DNA from: Ornithinimicrobium faecis
Lineage (GTDB): Bacteria > Actinomycetota > Actinomycetes > Actinomycetales > Dermatophilaceae
Direction: 5' to 3'
Assembly (NCBI RefSeq): GCF_023923225.1
Contig: NZ_CP099489.1
Location: 2,914,001 to 2,978,000, forward strand
Length of the DNA stretch: 64,000 nt
This document shows positions 38,710 through 48,648 of this stretch, piece by piece. The translations under genes and the position numbers were made by a program. Below the pieces are notes generated by a model. That model made no database searches. It saw only the letters and a list, made by a program, of their open reading frames with translations, and was not told the origin of the DNA. Position 1 is the first letter of the stretch; every line of letters starts with the position of its first letter.

Positions 38710-38985
38710 GTGTCCAAGAAGCACCACGGCGGCGCCCCAAAGAACACGGCCGGTCGCAAGCCCAAGAAGAAGTGCTGCGTCAGCAAGCCCAGGTGCACTC
38801 GCTGTCCCCTGCGCATGCTCGCCGAGGGCACGCTCCCCGACGGTTACACCGTCAAGAAGCGCAGGCTCGTCACGCTGGATGGTGGCAAGAAGGCCCACGA
38901 GAGCAAGGGCAAGAACACGTCCAAGGCCAAACACAAGGACAAGCGCAAGCACAAGAGCAAGGGCAAGGACAAGCAGGCCGCCTGA
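38710..38985 (+). CDS. Small cysteine cluster/lysine tail protein
   Basis: 91 residues from GTG 38710 (GTG 38692 is also possible). The N-terminal half has KKKCCVSKPRCTRCPLRML, a CC-x5-C-x2-C arrangement able to bind a metal or Fe-S cluster. The second half is almost only Lys, His, Ser and Gly (KGKNTSKAKHKDKRKHKSKG) and could bind nucleic acid. It looks like a conserved actinobacterial small protein of unknown function. Only 71 bp after the FhuF-like gene. Confidence 0.6.
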   Translation: MSKKHHGGAPKNTAGRKPKKKCCVSKPRCTRCPLRMLAEGTLPDGYTVKKRRLVTLDGGKKAHESKGKNTSKAKHKDKRKHKSKGKDKQAA

Positions 38986-40176
38986 TCAGCGCGGCAGCAC
39001 AGCGCCGGTGCGCGCCTCCTGGTCGTAGGTGTAGACCTCCTGGCCCTCGATCCACACGCGCAGCGCGCGGGACTGCAGGTCAATCGGGTCACCGGACCAG
39101 AGCACGAGGTCGGCGTCCTTGCCCACGGCCAGCGAGCCCACCCGGTCCGCGACGCCCATCACCTCGGCCGGGTTGATGGTCACGGCCCGCAGCGCGGCGG
39201 CGCGGTCCATCCCCTCCTTGACGGCGAGGGCCGCCTGGGTGATCAGGTGGTCGATGGGGACGACCGGGTGGTCGGTGATGATCGAGACCTTGACGCCGGC
39301 GCGGTCCAGGATGCCCGGTGCTGCGGCCGTGCGCTCACGCACCTCGACCTTGGAGCGGCTGACGATCATCGGGCCGTAGAGGACCGGGATGCCCTTCTCG
39401 GCGACCAGGTCGGCCACCAGATAGCTCTCGGTGCCGTGGTCCAGCACCAACTCATAGCCGAACTCCTCGGCGATCCGGATCGCCGTGGCAATGTCGTCGG
39501 CGCGGTGGCAGTGCTGCCGCCACGGGATCTCCCGGTTGAGCACCTGGACCAGAGCCTGGTTGACCAGGTGACCCTCGGCATACTCCCCGTCCTGGGTGCT
39601 CTTGTTGGTCTTCTCCAGATAGTTGCGCGCCTCGGTGAAGGCCTTGCGCACGACGAGGGCGACACCGAGCCGGGTGGACGGGGTCTTCTTCTGCTCGCCA
39701 TAGACCCGCTTGGGGTTCTCTCCCAGGGCGGCCTTCAGGCCGGACGGGCTGCGCAGCACCATCTCGTCGACGACGCGCCCATAGGTCTTCAGGGCGACCG
39801 TCAGGCCACCGATCGGGTTGCCCGAGCCAGGGTTGACGTTCACCGAGGTGATGCCGCCGCCCAGCGCGTCGTCGAAGCCGATCTCCCGCGGGTTGATGCC
39901 GTCCAGGGCTCGGGCCGCAGCCATGACCGGGTCAGTCATCTCGTTCGTGTCCTGGCCCGCCCAGCCCTCGCCCTCCTCCCACACCCCGAGGTGGACGTGG
40001 GCGTCGATCAACCCCGGCAGCACCCACTGGCCACCGGCATCGACGACGTCGGCACCATCCGGGGCCGAGACGTCAGCGCCGAGCGCGGTGATCTTCCCGT
40101 CCTCGACGATGACGGTGCCGTCGAAGGGGTCACCCTCCACCGGGACGACGTGGGCGTTGGTGATGGCCAGGGTCAT
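38986..40176 (-). CDS. Amidohydrolase (imidazolonepropionase-like)
   Basis: 396 residues of the amidohydrolase superfamily. The first metal motif is LIDAHVHLG; later histidines occur in WRQHCHRADD, VLDHGTES and a terminal Asp in IITDHPVVP. The end GSLAVGKDADLVLWSGDP is typical. No export signal, and substrate unknown; relatives hydrolyse hydantoins, imidazolones or peptides. ATG 40176 has AGGAGG, so the long upstream frame is dropped. Its stop abuts the Cys/Lys protein's stop (convergent, no gap), so an efficient terminator between them is not visible. Confidence 0.8.
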   Translation of the reverse strand: MTLAITNAHVVPVEGDPFDGTVIVEDGKITALGADVSAPDGADVVDAGGQWVLPGLIDAHVHLGVWEEGEGWAGQDTNEMTDPVMAAARALDGINPREIGFDDALGGGITSVNVNPGSGNPIGGLTVALKTYGRVVDEMVLRSPSGLKAALGENPKRVYGEQKKTPSTRLGVALVVRKAFTEARNYLEKTNKSTQDGEYAEGHLVNQALVQVLNREIPWRQHCHRADDIATAIRIAEEFGYELVLDHGTESYLVADLVAEKGIPVLYGPMIVSRSKVEVRERTAAAPGILDRAGVKVSIITDHPVVPIDHLITQAALAVKEGMDRAAALRAVTINPAEVMGVADRVGSLAVGKDADLVLWSGDPIDLQSRALRVWIEGQEVYTYDQEARTGAVLPR

Positions 40177-40709
40177 GACAGGTCCTCCTGAGGGCCGGGA
40201 ACGGCGAGCGTGGAGCGGCCCCGCAGGGGGCCGGACAGCACCGACGTATGCCGTCGGGCCGCCTCCAGAGTAGGGCGCACCAGAGCGGTCGGTCACCGAG
40301 GGTCGCCACGACGGGTGCAGCGCGCCGAGCTGGGCAGGAGCAGGTCACTGAGCCAGACACGGGCGGCTCACCGAGCCTGGCAGGAGGGACGCACCGATCC
40401 GGACGGGGCCGGTCTGTGGCTGATGTGACTCATCACTCAGTGTTCGCCAGGAGTTTCTGGTCCGTTGCTCTTGTGCGCGGTTCAACTACCTGTGAGGATA
40501 GGAACACTGTGCTCGGCGCGTGCGTTGGCATGGGAAGAACGACCAGGACACAAAGTGGTGGCCTGCGGCGTGAGCGGAGCCGTGGTGAGCACGGTTCTGT
40601 CAAGATTCACGCTACACCAGACATGGGGTGTCCCTGACCACGGGGGCACCTGGACACCACCTCGGGCACCCAGACACAACGGCCCGGGAGATGAACGAGG
40701 AGCACCTAG
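40177..40709. other. Long divergent intergenic region between the amidohydrolase and whiB1
   Basis: 533 bp without a credible gene. It holds the amidohydrolase promoter side (with one CGGCATAC octamer at 40246) and a long whiB1 leader. A short dyad GTGA-CTCA-TCAC lies at 40425-40436. TTGTGC-N17-GAGGAT near 40474-40500 is a possible weak promoter. The length of the whiB1 upstream region agrees with the complex regulation known for that gene. Confidence 0.5.
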
Positions 40710-40958
40710 ATGGACTGGCGCAATCGCGCTGCCTGCCTGGACGAGGACCCGGAGTTGTTCTTTCCGATTGGCAACACCGGACCCGCCCTGCAGCAGATCG
40801 AGGAGGCCAAGGCCGTCTGCCGTCGTTGCCCGGTGATGGACACCTGCCTGAAGTGGGCGCTGGAGTCCGGACAGGACGCTGGCGTGTGGGGTGGCCTCTC
40901 CGAGGATGAGCGCCGCGCCCTCAAGCGCCGCAAGGCCCGCGCACGCCGCGCAGGCTGA
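40710..40958 (+). CDS. whiB1: WhiB1-like iron-sulfur transcription factor
   Basis: 82 residues. Begins MDWRNRAACLDEDPELFFPI as WhiB1 does, with the four cluster cysteines C9, C37, C40 and C46 and the GVWGG turn at 58-62 followed by a basic DNA-binding tail (RRALKRRKARARR). WhiB1 binds 4Fe-4S, partners with the principal sigma factor, and responds to nitric oxide. A GAGGAG site precedes the ATG. Its neighbour is pdtaS, convergent, as in Mycobacterium. Confidence 0.95.
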   Translation: MDWRNRAACLDEDPELFFPIGNTGPALQQIEEAKAVCRRCPVMDTCLKWALESGQDAGVWGGLSEDERRALKRRKARARRAG

Positions 40959-40977
40959 GTCACGTCAGACGCGCCTG

Positions 40978-42501
40978 TCAGCCTTCCGTTGACAGACCAC
41001 GGAGCCGCACGACGAACCGCACGACGGTTCCGTGCGGTTCTTGTGTCTCCCAGTGGATCTCGCCGCGCAGATCACTGATCAGGGACTGCACGATCTGCAT
41101 CCCCAGGCCCGTGCCGGGCTGGTGACCCTCGGGCAGCCCCCGGCCGTCGTCAGCGACCGTGACCGTGAGCAGATCACCGCCGGGCGCCGCGGTCGGTTCT
41201 CCCGTCTGGCCCGAGGCAGCACGGGCCGCCTCGACCACGACGGTCCCTGCGGGAGCACCGTCGGTGGTCGGCGTGCTGGTGTCGAAGGCGTGCTCCACGG
41301 CGTTGTGCACCAGCTCAGCCAAAATCATCGCCAGCGGTGTGGCGTCCTCGGCGCGAATGCGCCCGAACGACCCCCGGTGCTCGGTGGCCACCCGCGCGCC
41401 CCCCTGCGAGGCGACCTCGACCGTGGCCCGGGCCATCCGCACGGCGATCTCGTCGAAGAGCACGGTCTCGTCGAATCCGTGGCTGAGGGTGTCGTGCACC
41501 AACGCAACCGTGGACACGCGCCGGCCGGCCTCCTGCAGGGCCGCCCGCGCGCCCGGATCGTCCAGGCGGCGAGACTGCAGCCGCAACAGGGCCGAGACGG
41601 TCTGCAGGTTGTTCTTGACGCGGTGGTGGATCTCCCGGATGGTCGCGTCCTTGGTCATCAACTCCCGCTCCCGGCGGCGGAGCTCGCTGACGTCGCGCAG
41701 CAGGATCATCGAGCCATAGCGGGCCCCGTGGTCCAGCAGAGGGACAGCCCGCAGCGTCAGGTTGCTGCGGACCGTCTCGATCTCGGTGCCCCAGGGTGCC
41801 CGCCCGGTGAGGACCAGGGGCATCGTCTCGTCGAGGGTCACCCCCGTGGGGAGACGGGCCGTCACGATCTCGGACAGGTCCGCTCCCGCGACCTGGTCGG
41901 TGTGTCCCAGGCGTCGCAGAGCAGAGATGGCGTTCGGAGACGCATACTCGATCATGCCCTCGGCCCCCAGCCGCAGGACACCGTCACCCACCCGCGGTGT
42001 CCCCCGGCCGACACCGGCGGGAGCCATCTCGCTGGGGAAGGCTCCCTGGCCGATCATCCGCAACAGCGACTGCGCGAGCTGCAGGTAGTTGACCTCCAGG
42101 CCGCCCTGCTGGCGCATGTTGTGCAGATCGGTGTGCCGCACCAGGACACCGACGGCGCGTCCGGCTCGGACAACCGGGACATACTGCTCATGGACAAACT
42201 CGGCCTGCGGTGGGTCCAGGAGACGCATCGTGCGCAGCACGGTGTCCAGGACGTCGCGGCGGCCTGGCTCGGGGGCATTGCCGACGACGTCATCGTTGTA
42301 GAAGTTGGGGCCCGTCGTCGGACGCGCGTGAGCCACCAGGACCCAGTCGTCACCGCTGCCGCCGGCCGGCACCCAGAGGGTCAGGTCCGAGAAGGACAGG
42401 TCGGCCACCATCTGCCAGTCACCGACCAGCCGGTGCAGCCACTCCGCGTCAGCGCGCGGAAGTGCGACCTGCTGGCCCAGGACCTCACGAAGTGTCGGCA
42501 C
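40978..42501 (-). CDS. pdtaS: PdtaS-type sensor histidine kinase
   Basis: 507 residues. An N-terminal GAF-like domain (about 1-150), a PAS domain (about 180-290, RLGAEGMIEYASPNAISALR), a HisKA_2 dimerisation segment with phospho-acceptor in REIHHRVKNNLQTVSALLRL, and a HATPase end (ELVHNAVEHAF; DDGRGLP; GTGLGMQIVQSLISDLRG). This is the cytosolic PdtaS family, which phosphorylates the antiterminator PdtaR; the latter is not in the window. GTG 42501 start. Next to whiB1 as in M. tuberculosis. Confidence 0.92.
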   Translation of the reverse strand: MPTLREVLGQQVALPRADAEWLHRLVGDWQMVADLSFSDLTLWVPAGGSGDDWVLVAHARPTTGPNFYNDDVVGNAPEPGRRDVLDTVLRTMRLLDPPQAEFVHEQYVPVVRAGRAVGVLVRHTDLHNMRQQGGLEVNYLQLAQSLLRMIGQGAFPSEMAPAGVGRGTPRVGDGVLRLGAEGMIEYASPNAISALRRLGHTDQVAGADLSEIVTARLPTGVTLDETMPLVLTGRAPWGTEIETVRSNLTLRAVPLLDHGARYGSMILLRDVSELRRRERELMTKDATIREIHHRVKNNLQTVSALLRLQSRRLDDPGARAALQEAGRRVSTVALVHDTLSHGFDETVLFDEIAVRMARATVEVASQGGARVATEHRGSFGRIRAEDATPLAMILAELVHNAVEHAFDTSTPTTDGAPAGTVVVEAARAASGQTGEPTAAPGGDLLTVTVADDGRGLPEGHQPGTGLGMQIVQSLISDLRGEIHWETQEPHGTVVRFVVRLRGLSTEG

Positions 42502-42596
42502 GGGCGCAGACTAACCCGCGGACCCGGCCACCGAGCATCCGGGGCCGGGTCCACGCTGAGTCCGGGTGAGTCGTCGGCTCCGTGACCTGCGCGTGG

Positions 42597-45500
42597 TCAG
42601 TTGCTGCTGCCCTGGCGCACCAGACCACGCAGCGCTCGCAGCGCGACCGACAATGGGCCCATGCCGGGCGCCTCGAGCCGGTCGACGTTGCTCAGCACCT
42701 GCCGGACACGGGTCAGCGCCTCGGAGTTGGCGTCGCTCCACGCCGCGAGCACATCGCCATCCTGGCCAGCGCTCTCGGAGCTGCTCAGGACCGTGCGGGT
42801 CAGGGCCTTCAGCACGCCATAGAGATCGTCGCGCATCGCACCTCGGGCCAGACTGTCCCAGCGGTCCTGCCGGGGCAGCTCCCCGACCCAGTTGAGGAGG
42901 GCGTCGATGCGGAACCGCTCGGAGACCGCAAAGTAGTGCGCCGCCGTCTCCTCCAGGGACCGACCGGTCTCCTCGGCAAGCTCCACGATGTCGAGCACGG
43001 AGAAGGAGTCCAGCAACCCGGCATACCAGAGCGCCAGGTCCTCGGGGACTCCGTTGCTGCGGGCCTCCTCCGCCTGCTGCTCGAAGCGCTCCCGCTCCGC
43101 CGCCTGCAGGTGCCCACCCAGCTGCGTGCGCAGCGTGCGCACCGGCTCGGTGAACCGGGCGATCTCGTGGTCCAGCTGCCCCGTGAGGGACTGGTTGTTG
43201 AGGAACCACCGCACGCTGCGGTCCATCAGCCGCCGGAACTCCAGATAGAGCTTGGTCTGCAGCTGCGTCGACACCTGGTTGTCCAGCGCCTCGACAGCCT
43301 CCATGAACCCGCTCATGTCGAAGACCTCGCGGCACACGACAAAGGCGCGCGCGATCTGCGGCACCGTGGCGCCGGTCTCCTCGGTGCACCGGAACGCAAA
43401 CGTGATGCCGCCCCGGTTGACCATGGCGTTGGCCAGGTCGTTGACGATGATCTGGCGCCGCAGCGGGTGCTCCCCCAGGCCGTCCCCGAGCCGCTCGCGC
43501 AGCGGGGCCGGGAAGTAGTCCCGCAGGGCATCCTCGAAGAACGGGAAGTCCGGCAGGTCGGACTCGGTCAGCTCGGCCTTCAGGTTGAGCTTGGAGTAGG
43601 CGACGAGCACGGAGAACTCCGGCGAGGTCAGACCGGTGCCGTTGCTCTCGTGCGTCTGCATCCCCCGGTCGTCCGGGAGGAACTCGAGGTCACGGTCGAG
43701 ACCGGCGTGCTCGGCCAGGTGGTCCATCAGGCGCCGGTGCACCGGCGCCATCACACCGTCCTGGTCGCGGGAGTTGCCGATCAGGACGTTCTGCTCGTAG
43801 TTGGTCCGCAGCACCGTCGCGGCCACCTCGTCGGTCATCGAGGCGAGGAGCTCGTCACGCTGCTCCAGTGACAGGTCACCGGCAGCGACTACGGGGGCGA
43901 GGGCGATCTTGATGTTGACCTCGTGGTCGGAGGTGTCCACACCGGCGGAGTTGTCGATCGCATCGGTGTTGATGTGCACCCCGGCCAGAGCCGCCTCGAT
44001 GCGGCCGCGCTGACTGAAGCCGAGGTTGCCGCCCTCTCCCACGACCTTGACCCGCAGGTCTCCGCCGTTGATCCGGATGGCGTCGTTGGCCCGGTCGCCG
44101 ATCTCTGAGTGGGTCTCCTGCTCGGACTTCACGTAGGTGCCGATGCCGCCGTTCCAGAGCAGGTCGACCGGCGCCTTGAGCACGGCGGAGAGCAACTCGT
44201 TGGGCGTCAGCGAGGTGGTGCCCTCCGGCAGCCCCAGGGCCTCGCGCACCTGGCTGCTGATCGGGATCGCCTTGGCCGACCGGGGATAGACCCCGCCACC
44301 CTCACTGATCAGCGAGGTGTCGTAGTCGGCCCAGCTGGATCCGGGCAGGTCGAAGAGCCGCTGCCGCTCGGGGTGAGAGGTCGCGGCCTCCGGGGTGGGG
44401 TCGAGGAAGACGTGCCGGTGGTCAAACGCAGCCACCAGACGGATGTGCTCGGACAGCAGCATGCCGTTGCCGAAGACGTCACCGCTCATGTCGCCGATGC
44501 CGACCGCAGTGAAGTCCTGCGACTGGGTGTCGTGGCCCAGCTCGCGGAAGTGCCGCTTGACCGACTCCCAGGCGCCGCGGGCGGTGATCCCCATGCCCTT
44601 GTGGTCATAGCCTGCGGACCCGCCGGAGGCGAAGGCGTCGTCCAGCCAGAAGCCATACTCCCGGGAGACCCCGTTGGCGATGTCGCTGAACTTGGCGGTG
44701 CCCTTGTCGGCAGCGACCACCAGATAGCTGTCGTCCCCGTCGCGGCGCACGACGTTGTCGGGGGCCACGATGTCGCCATCGACCCGGTTGTCGGTGACGT
44801 CCAGCAGTCCCTTGATGAAGATCTTGTAACAGCCGATGCCCTCGTTGAGCCAGGCTTCGCGGTCCTTGGGGTCGGGCAGCTGCTTGGCCACAAAGCCACC
44901 CTTGGAGCCGGTGGGCACGATGACCGCGTTCTTGACCATCTGCGCCTTGACCAGACCGAGCACCTCCGTGCGGAAGTCCTCGCGGCGGTCGCTCCAGCGC
45001 AGCCCGCCGCGGGCGACCGCGCCGAAGCGCAGGTGCACACCCTCGATGCGCGGCGCGTAGACCCAGACCTCAAAGGCCGGCCGGGGGTCGGGCAGTCCGT
45101 CGATGTCGCGCGGGCTGAGCTTGAGCGAGACGTGGGTCTTGGCCCTGCCGTCCTCGTCCAGCTGGTAGAAGTTGGTCCGCAGGGTGCCCTCGACCACCGA
45201 GACCAGTTGGCGAATGATCCGGTCCTGGTCGAGGCTGGCCACCTCGTTGAGCGCCTCGTTGATCCGGTCGATGACTGCGGCGGCCTCCTCGTCCCGGGCC
45301 GCGTTGTCCGCCCCGGTCGCGGGGTCGAAGCGGACGGTGAACAGCTCCACGACCATCCTGGCGATGTGCGGGTTGGCCACCAGAGCCGACTCCAGGTAGT
45401 CGAGGCTGAACGCACCCACCTGACGCAGGTAACGCACCAGGGTGCGCAGGATGACGACGGAGCGCCAGGACAGGTCCGCGTCCAGGACCAGATTGTTCAG

Positions 45501-47393
45501 GCCATCACTCTCACCCTGCCTGCTCCAGGCCACGGAGAAGGCCTCCTCGAAGTCGGCGGCAACCTCCTTTTCCGTGCGCAGGTCGTCGCTCTCCCAGACC
45601 TGGGCGTCCTTGGCCCTGAGGCCGAAGTCATAGATGCGCATGGCAATCTCATCGGCCTCCTCCTCCACGACGTAGGGCCGCTCGTCGGTGACCTCAACCC
45701 CGAGGTGACTGAAGATCGGCATCGCCTCGGTCAGGGTCATGGCGTCCTGCCGGTAGAGCTTCAGCCGGCGCTCCTCCGGCGGTGCCCCGTCCTCGGCATA
45801 CAGGTGCAGGCGCATCCCCCGCTTCGGGTCCTCGACCACCGAGCGGATACGCGCCAGGTCGGCATAGGCGGTCGACGCGTCGAAGTCCTCCTTGTAGCCC
45901 TCTGGGAAGGCGGCCGAGAAACTCGCGGCCGTGTCCCCGACGGTCTCGTCCTCCTCGTGCTCCTGGACGACGTCGGTGAGCTTTTCCTCCCAGGTGCGCA
46001 TCGCGTCCTGGACCCGTGCCTCGAGGGCCTGCGCATCGACGTCGGGGATGTTGGACCCGGCCGGCATCCGCAGCACATAGTGCACCTGGGCCAGTGCGGC
46101 ATCCCCCACCTTGGTGGTGTAGTCGACGGTCTCGGCGCCGAACGCATCCTTGAGCAACCCCTGGATGCGCAACCGCACGGCCGTGTTGAACCGGTCCCGG
46201 GGCATGAACATCAGGATCGACACGAAGCGGCCAAACTCGTCCTTGCGGACCAGCAGGCGGGACCCACGGCGCTCCTGCAGGTGGAGCACCTCGTTGGCGC
46301 TGTCGGACAGCCAGTCGATGTCGGCCTGAAAGAGCTCGTCCCGGGGGTAGTTCTCCAGGACTCCCATCAGATCCTTGCCGGAGTGGCTGTCCGAGGCATA
46401 GCCGCTGCGGTCCAGGATGGCACGCACCTTGCTGCCGATGACCGGCAGCCGGGTCACCGACTCGGCGTAGGCACTCTGGGTGAACAGTCCCAGGAAGCGG
46501 CGCTCGGCCACGACGGCACCCTGCTCGTCAAACGTGCGCACGCCGACGTAGTCGAGATAGACGGGGCGGTGCACGGTGGCCCGCGAGTTGGCCTTGGTGA
46601 TCGTCAGCAGGCGAGGCTCCCGGGCGGTCGCGACGGCCTCGGGGCGCAGGTGGCTCACGCTGCCCTGGTGCCCCGGCTGCGTGCGCAGGATCCCCAGGCC
46701 GGTCTCGGGCACCGAGCGCAGCGCCTCGGTCCCGTCGACCTCGACCAGCTCGTACTCGCGGTAACCCAGGAAGGTGAAGTGGTTGTCCTCCAACCAGGTG
46801 AGGAACTCGATCGTGGGCTCCACGCTCGCGGGGTCCACAGAGTCGGGCACCCCGGCCTGAAGCTCGGCGATGATGCTCCGCGCCTTCTCCCGCATGGCCG
46901 GCCAGTCTCGGCAGGCTCTGCGCACGTCCTCCAGGACAGCCTTGAGGCGGGCCTGGAGATCCTCACGCGAGGCTTCTCTGGGCAGCCGGTCGATCTCCAG
47001 GTGCATCCAGGACTCGACGGTGTCCTCGGGCCCGGCATCCGCGGCGTCAATGTCGAGCACCTCACAGGACTCGGCGGTGCGCCGAACCACGATCTGAGGG
47101 TGGACCAGCAGGTGCACGGACAGCCCGTGCTGGTTGAGCTCGCCGAGGACCGAGTCGACCAGGAACGGCATGTTGTCGGTGACGACCTGGACGACCGTGT
47201 GCCGGGAGGTCCAGCCATCGTCCGCCCGGGAGGGGTTGAAGACGCGCACCTCGGTGGTGTCCGGTTGCCGGTCAGAGGAGAGCCCGGCGACCTGACGCAG
47301 AATCGCCTGTCGCACCTCCTGCTCCCGTCCCTGCAGTGTGGTGTGCGAAACGTGTCGGTAGAACCGATCGAGCAGCGTGTCCTCGAACGACAT
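42597..47393 (-). CDS. gdh: Large NAD-specific glutamate dehydrogenase (180-kDa class)
   Basis: 1598 residues. The central catalytic domain includes RGGLRWSDRREDFRTEVLGL, NAVIVPTGSKGGFVAKQLP, GDMSGDVFGNGMLLS and NGGIGTYVKSE; long regulatory N- and C-terminal regions surround it. It oxidatively deaminates glutamate to 2-oxoglutarate and ammonia; in mycobacteria the homologue is restrained by GarA. ATG 47393 (MSFEDTLLDRFYRHV) has GGAG upstream, so the 14-residue extension is dropped. Functionally it continues the pathway of pruA at 48.6 kb. Confidence 0.96.
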   Translation of the reverse strand: MSFEDTLLDRFYRHVSHTTLQGREQEVRQAILRQVAGLSSDRQPDTTEVRVFNPSRADDGWTSRHTVVQVVTDNMPFLVDSVLGELNQHGLSVHLLVHPQIVVRRTAESCEVLDIDAADAGPEDTVESWMHLEIDRLPREASREDLQARLKAVLEDVRRACRDWPAMREKARSIIAELQAGVPDSVDPASVEPTIEFLTWLEDNHFTFLGYREYELVEVDGTEALRSVPETGLGILRTQPGHQGSVSHLRPEAVATAREPRLLTITKANSRATVHRPVYLDYVGVRTFDEQGAVVAERRFLGLFTQSAYAESVTRLPVIGSKVRAILDRSGYASDSHSGKDLMGVLENYPRDELFQADIDWLSDSANEVLHLQERRGSRLLVRKDEFGRFVSILMFMPRDRFNTAVRLRIQGLLKDAFGAETVDYTTKVGDAALAQVHYVLRMPAGSNIPDVDAQALEARVQDAMRTWEEKLTDVVQEHEEDETVGDTAASFSAAFPEGYKEDFDASTAYADLARIRSVVEDPKRGMRLHLYAEDGAPPEERRLKLYRQDAMTLTEAMPIFSHLGVEVTDERPYVVEEEADEIAMRIYDFGLRAKDAQVWESDDLRTEKEVAADFEEAFSVAWSRQGESDGLNNLVLDADLSWRSVVILRTLVRYLRQVGAFSLDYLESALVANPHIARMVVELFTVRFDPATGADNAARDEEAAAVIDRINEALNEVASLDQDRIIRQLVSVVEGTLRTNFYQLDEDGRAKTHVSLKLSPRDIDGLPDPRPAFEVWVYAPRIEGVHLRFGAVARGGLRWSDRREDFRTEVLGLVKAQMVKNAVIVPTGSKGGFVAKQLPDPKDREAWLNEGIGCYKIFIKGLLDVTDNRVDGDIVAPDNVVRRDGDDSYLVVAADKGTAKFSDIANGVSREYGFWLDDAFASGGSAGYDHKGMGITARGAWESVKRHFRELGHDTQSQDFTAVGIGDMSGDVFGNGMLLSEHIRLVAAFDHRHVFLDPTPEAATSHPERQRLFDLPGSSWADYDTSLISEGGGVYPRSAKAIPISSQVREALGLPEGTTSLTPNELLSAVLKAPVDLLWNGGIGTYVKSEQETHSEIGDRANDAIRINGGDLRVKVVGEGGNLGFSQRGRIEAALAGVHINTDAIDNSAGVDTSDHEVNIKIALAPVVAAGDLSLEQRDELLASMTDEVAATVLRTNYEQNVLIGNSRDQDGVMAPVHRRLMDHLAEHAGLDRDLEFLPDDRGMQTHESNGTGLTSPEFSVLVAYSKLNLKAELTESDLPDFPFFEDALRDYFPAPLRERLGDGLGEHPLRRQIIVNDLANAMVNRGGITFAFRCTEETGATVPQIARAFVVCREVFDMSGFMEAVEALDNQVSTQLQTKLYLEFRRLMDRSVRWFLNNQSLTGQLDHEIARFTEPVRTLRTQLGGHLQAAERERFEQQAEEARSNGVPEDLALWYAGLLDSFSVLDIVELAEETGRSLEETAAHYFAVSERFRIDALLNWVGELPRQDRWDSLARGAMRDDLYGVLKALTRTVLSSSESAGQDGDVLAAWSDANSEALTRVRQVLSNVDRLEAPGMGPLSVALRALRGLVRQGSSN

Positions 47394-47556
47394 GATCAGG
47401 CCAGTCTCCTGTGGTTGCGTGCCGCGTCGGCGCACCTCGTCGAGCGCCGCTCAGAGCCTATCCCCCACCGCGTCCCTGAGCAGGTCGGGGCCAGTGCCCC
47501 GGTGGGTCGGTGGACAACCGCGCCCGCCTGTCACCGGGCGACCGTAGGGTGTGCGC

Positions 47557-48036
47557 ATGTCGGCGCCTCCCTCTCCCCTGGCTCTGCTCGGCGTGGCCGA
47601 GGAGCTGAGCACAGCGGGGGCACACCTGGGCGATCCTGCGACAGAGGCTCAACTGCGTCACCTCCTGGACCGCGTCGTGGACGCTGTGGTCGACGTGACC
47701 CAGGGCCGCGATGCTCCCTCGCGCAACCTCCCGGTCCCCGATCCGCCACCCGACGGGGCTCTCCCTGCACCCGCCACAGGACCAGCCGACCTGGGCACCG
47801 CCGACGCGGCCTCGTGCTCGGCGCTCGCGAGCCGGTGTCACCGGGCCGCGGCCCACCTCGACGCGGTGGGCTCCCAGCCCCTGGCAGAGCAGGTTGCCCG
47901 CTGCCTGCGCCAGCTCGCCAACGGCCTGCAGGACCTGGTGCAGGACCTTCCCCACGAGCAGCCACCCGTGATGCGCCAGCGATTCCTGCGGTCACTCCGC
48001 CGCGCCACGGCTCTCCTGGACGGCCAGTCGTCCTAA
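47557..48036 (+). CDS. Hypothetical small protein, actinobacterial
   Basis: 159 residues, no recognised family. A proline/alanine-rich centre (PVPDPPPDGALPAPAT) separates two helical parts. TAGGGT lies 7 bp before the ATG, suggesting a leaderless mRNA. It is divergent from gdh and 9 bp upstream of the DUF2505 gene, so they probably form one transcript. Confidence 0.55.
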   Translation: MSAPPSPLALLGVAEELSTAGAHLGDPATEAQLRHLLDRVVDAVVDVTQGRDAPSRNLPVPDPPPDGALPAPATGPADLGTADAASCSALASRCHRAAAHLDAVGSQPLAEQVARCLRQLANGLQDLVQDLPHEQPPVMRQRFLRSLRRATALLDGQSS

Positions 48037-48045
48037 AGTGATCCC

Positions 48046-48549
48046 ATGAGGATCCACGAGACCGTCGAGCACGACGCGACGCCACAGCAGGTGTTCGACA
48101 TGATCTGCTCCCCCGAATACCAGGAGCTCAAGTGCGCTCGCAGCGGCGCGCTGGAGCACGAGGTCGCCATCGAGGTCGAGGATGACGCCCGCACGATCGT
48201 CACCCGTCGCCGCCTGCCCACCGAGGGGTTCCCTGACTTCGCCCGCAAGTTCGTGGGCGATGCGGTTGATGTCGTGGAGACCCAGGTGTGGGGCCTGACC
48301 AGCGACGAGGACGGTGGTCACACGGCCTCGCTCCACGTCGAGATCCCACGGACCCCGGTCAGCATGTCCGGCAGTGTGTTCCTGGCTGCTGGCGGTGCTG
48401 GCACCGAGCACACCGTCGAGGGAGAGCTCAAGGCCAACGTCCCGTTCATCGGCGGCAAGGTCGAGGCCGCGGTCGCTCCCGTGCTGGCCCGGGCGCTGCG
48501 CCTCGAGGCCAAGCTCTCGCCGGAGTGGTTCGAGCAGAATCCGGCCTGA
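48046..48549 (+). CDS. DUF2505 (START/SRPBCC-like) protein
   Basis: 167 residues. The N-terminal ETVEHDATPQQVFDMICSPE matches START-like lipid-binding folds of the DUF2505 family; the pattern continues to FIGGKVEAAVAPVLARALR, the C-terminal helix. These proteins have a hydrophobic cavity; the ligand is unknown. TAAAGT precedes the ATG by 6 bp. A strong terminator follows its end. Confidence 0.82.
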   Translation: MRIHETVEHDATPQQVFDMICSPEYQELKCARSGALEHEVAIEVEDDARTIVTRRRLPTEGFPDFARKFVGDAVDVVETQVWGLTSDEDGGHTASLHVEIPRTPVSMSGSVFLAAGGAGTEHTVEGELKANVPFIGGKVEAAVAPVLARALRLEAKLSPEWFEQNPA

Positions 48550-48580
48550 CACCCAGCCTGTGGCGCTGGCCTGAACTGCG

Positions 48581-48623
48581 GAACGGCCGCGAGACGAGGA
48601 GTTCCCTCGTCTCGCGGCCGTTC
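48581..48623. terminator. Bidirectional terminator between DUF2505 and pruA
   Basis: A perfect 19-bp stem (48581-48599 with 48605-48623) and a 5-base loop between the two convergent genes. Confidence 0.88.
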
Positions 48624-48648
48624 TCGCGTGATCACCGTTCGCCGGGCG

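Noticed and set aside
40425..40436. CRP-type site upstream of whiB1
   Set aside because: The dyad GTGA-CTCA-TCAC has a 4-bp centre, whereas CRP sites need 6 bp between TGTGA and TCACA.
44109..48041. A 1310-codon plus-strand open frame opposite gdh
   Set aside because: Shadow of the gdh codons in GC-rich DNA; no domain, start site or sensible composition.
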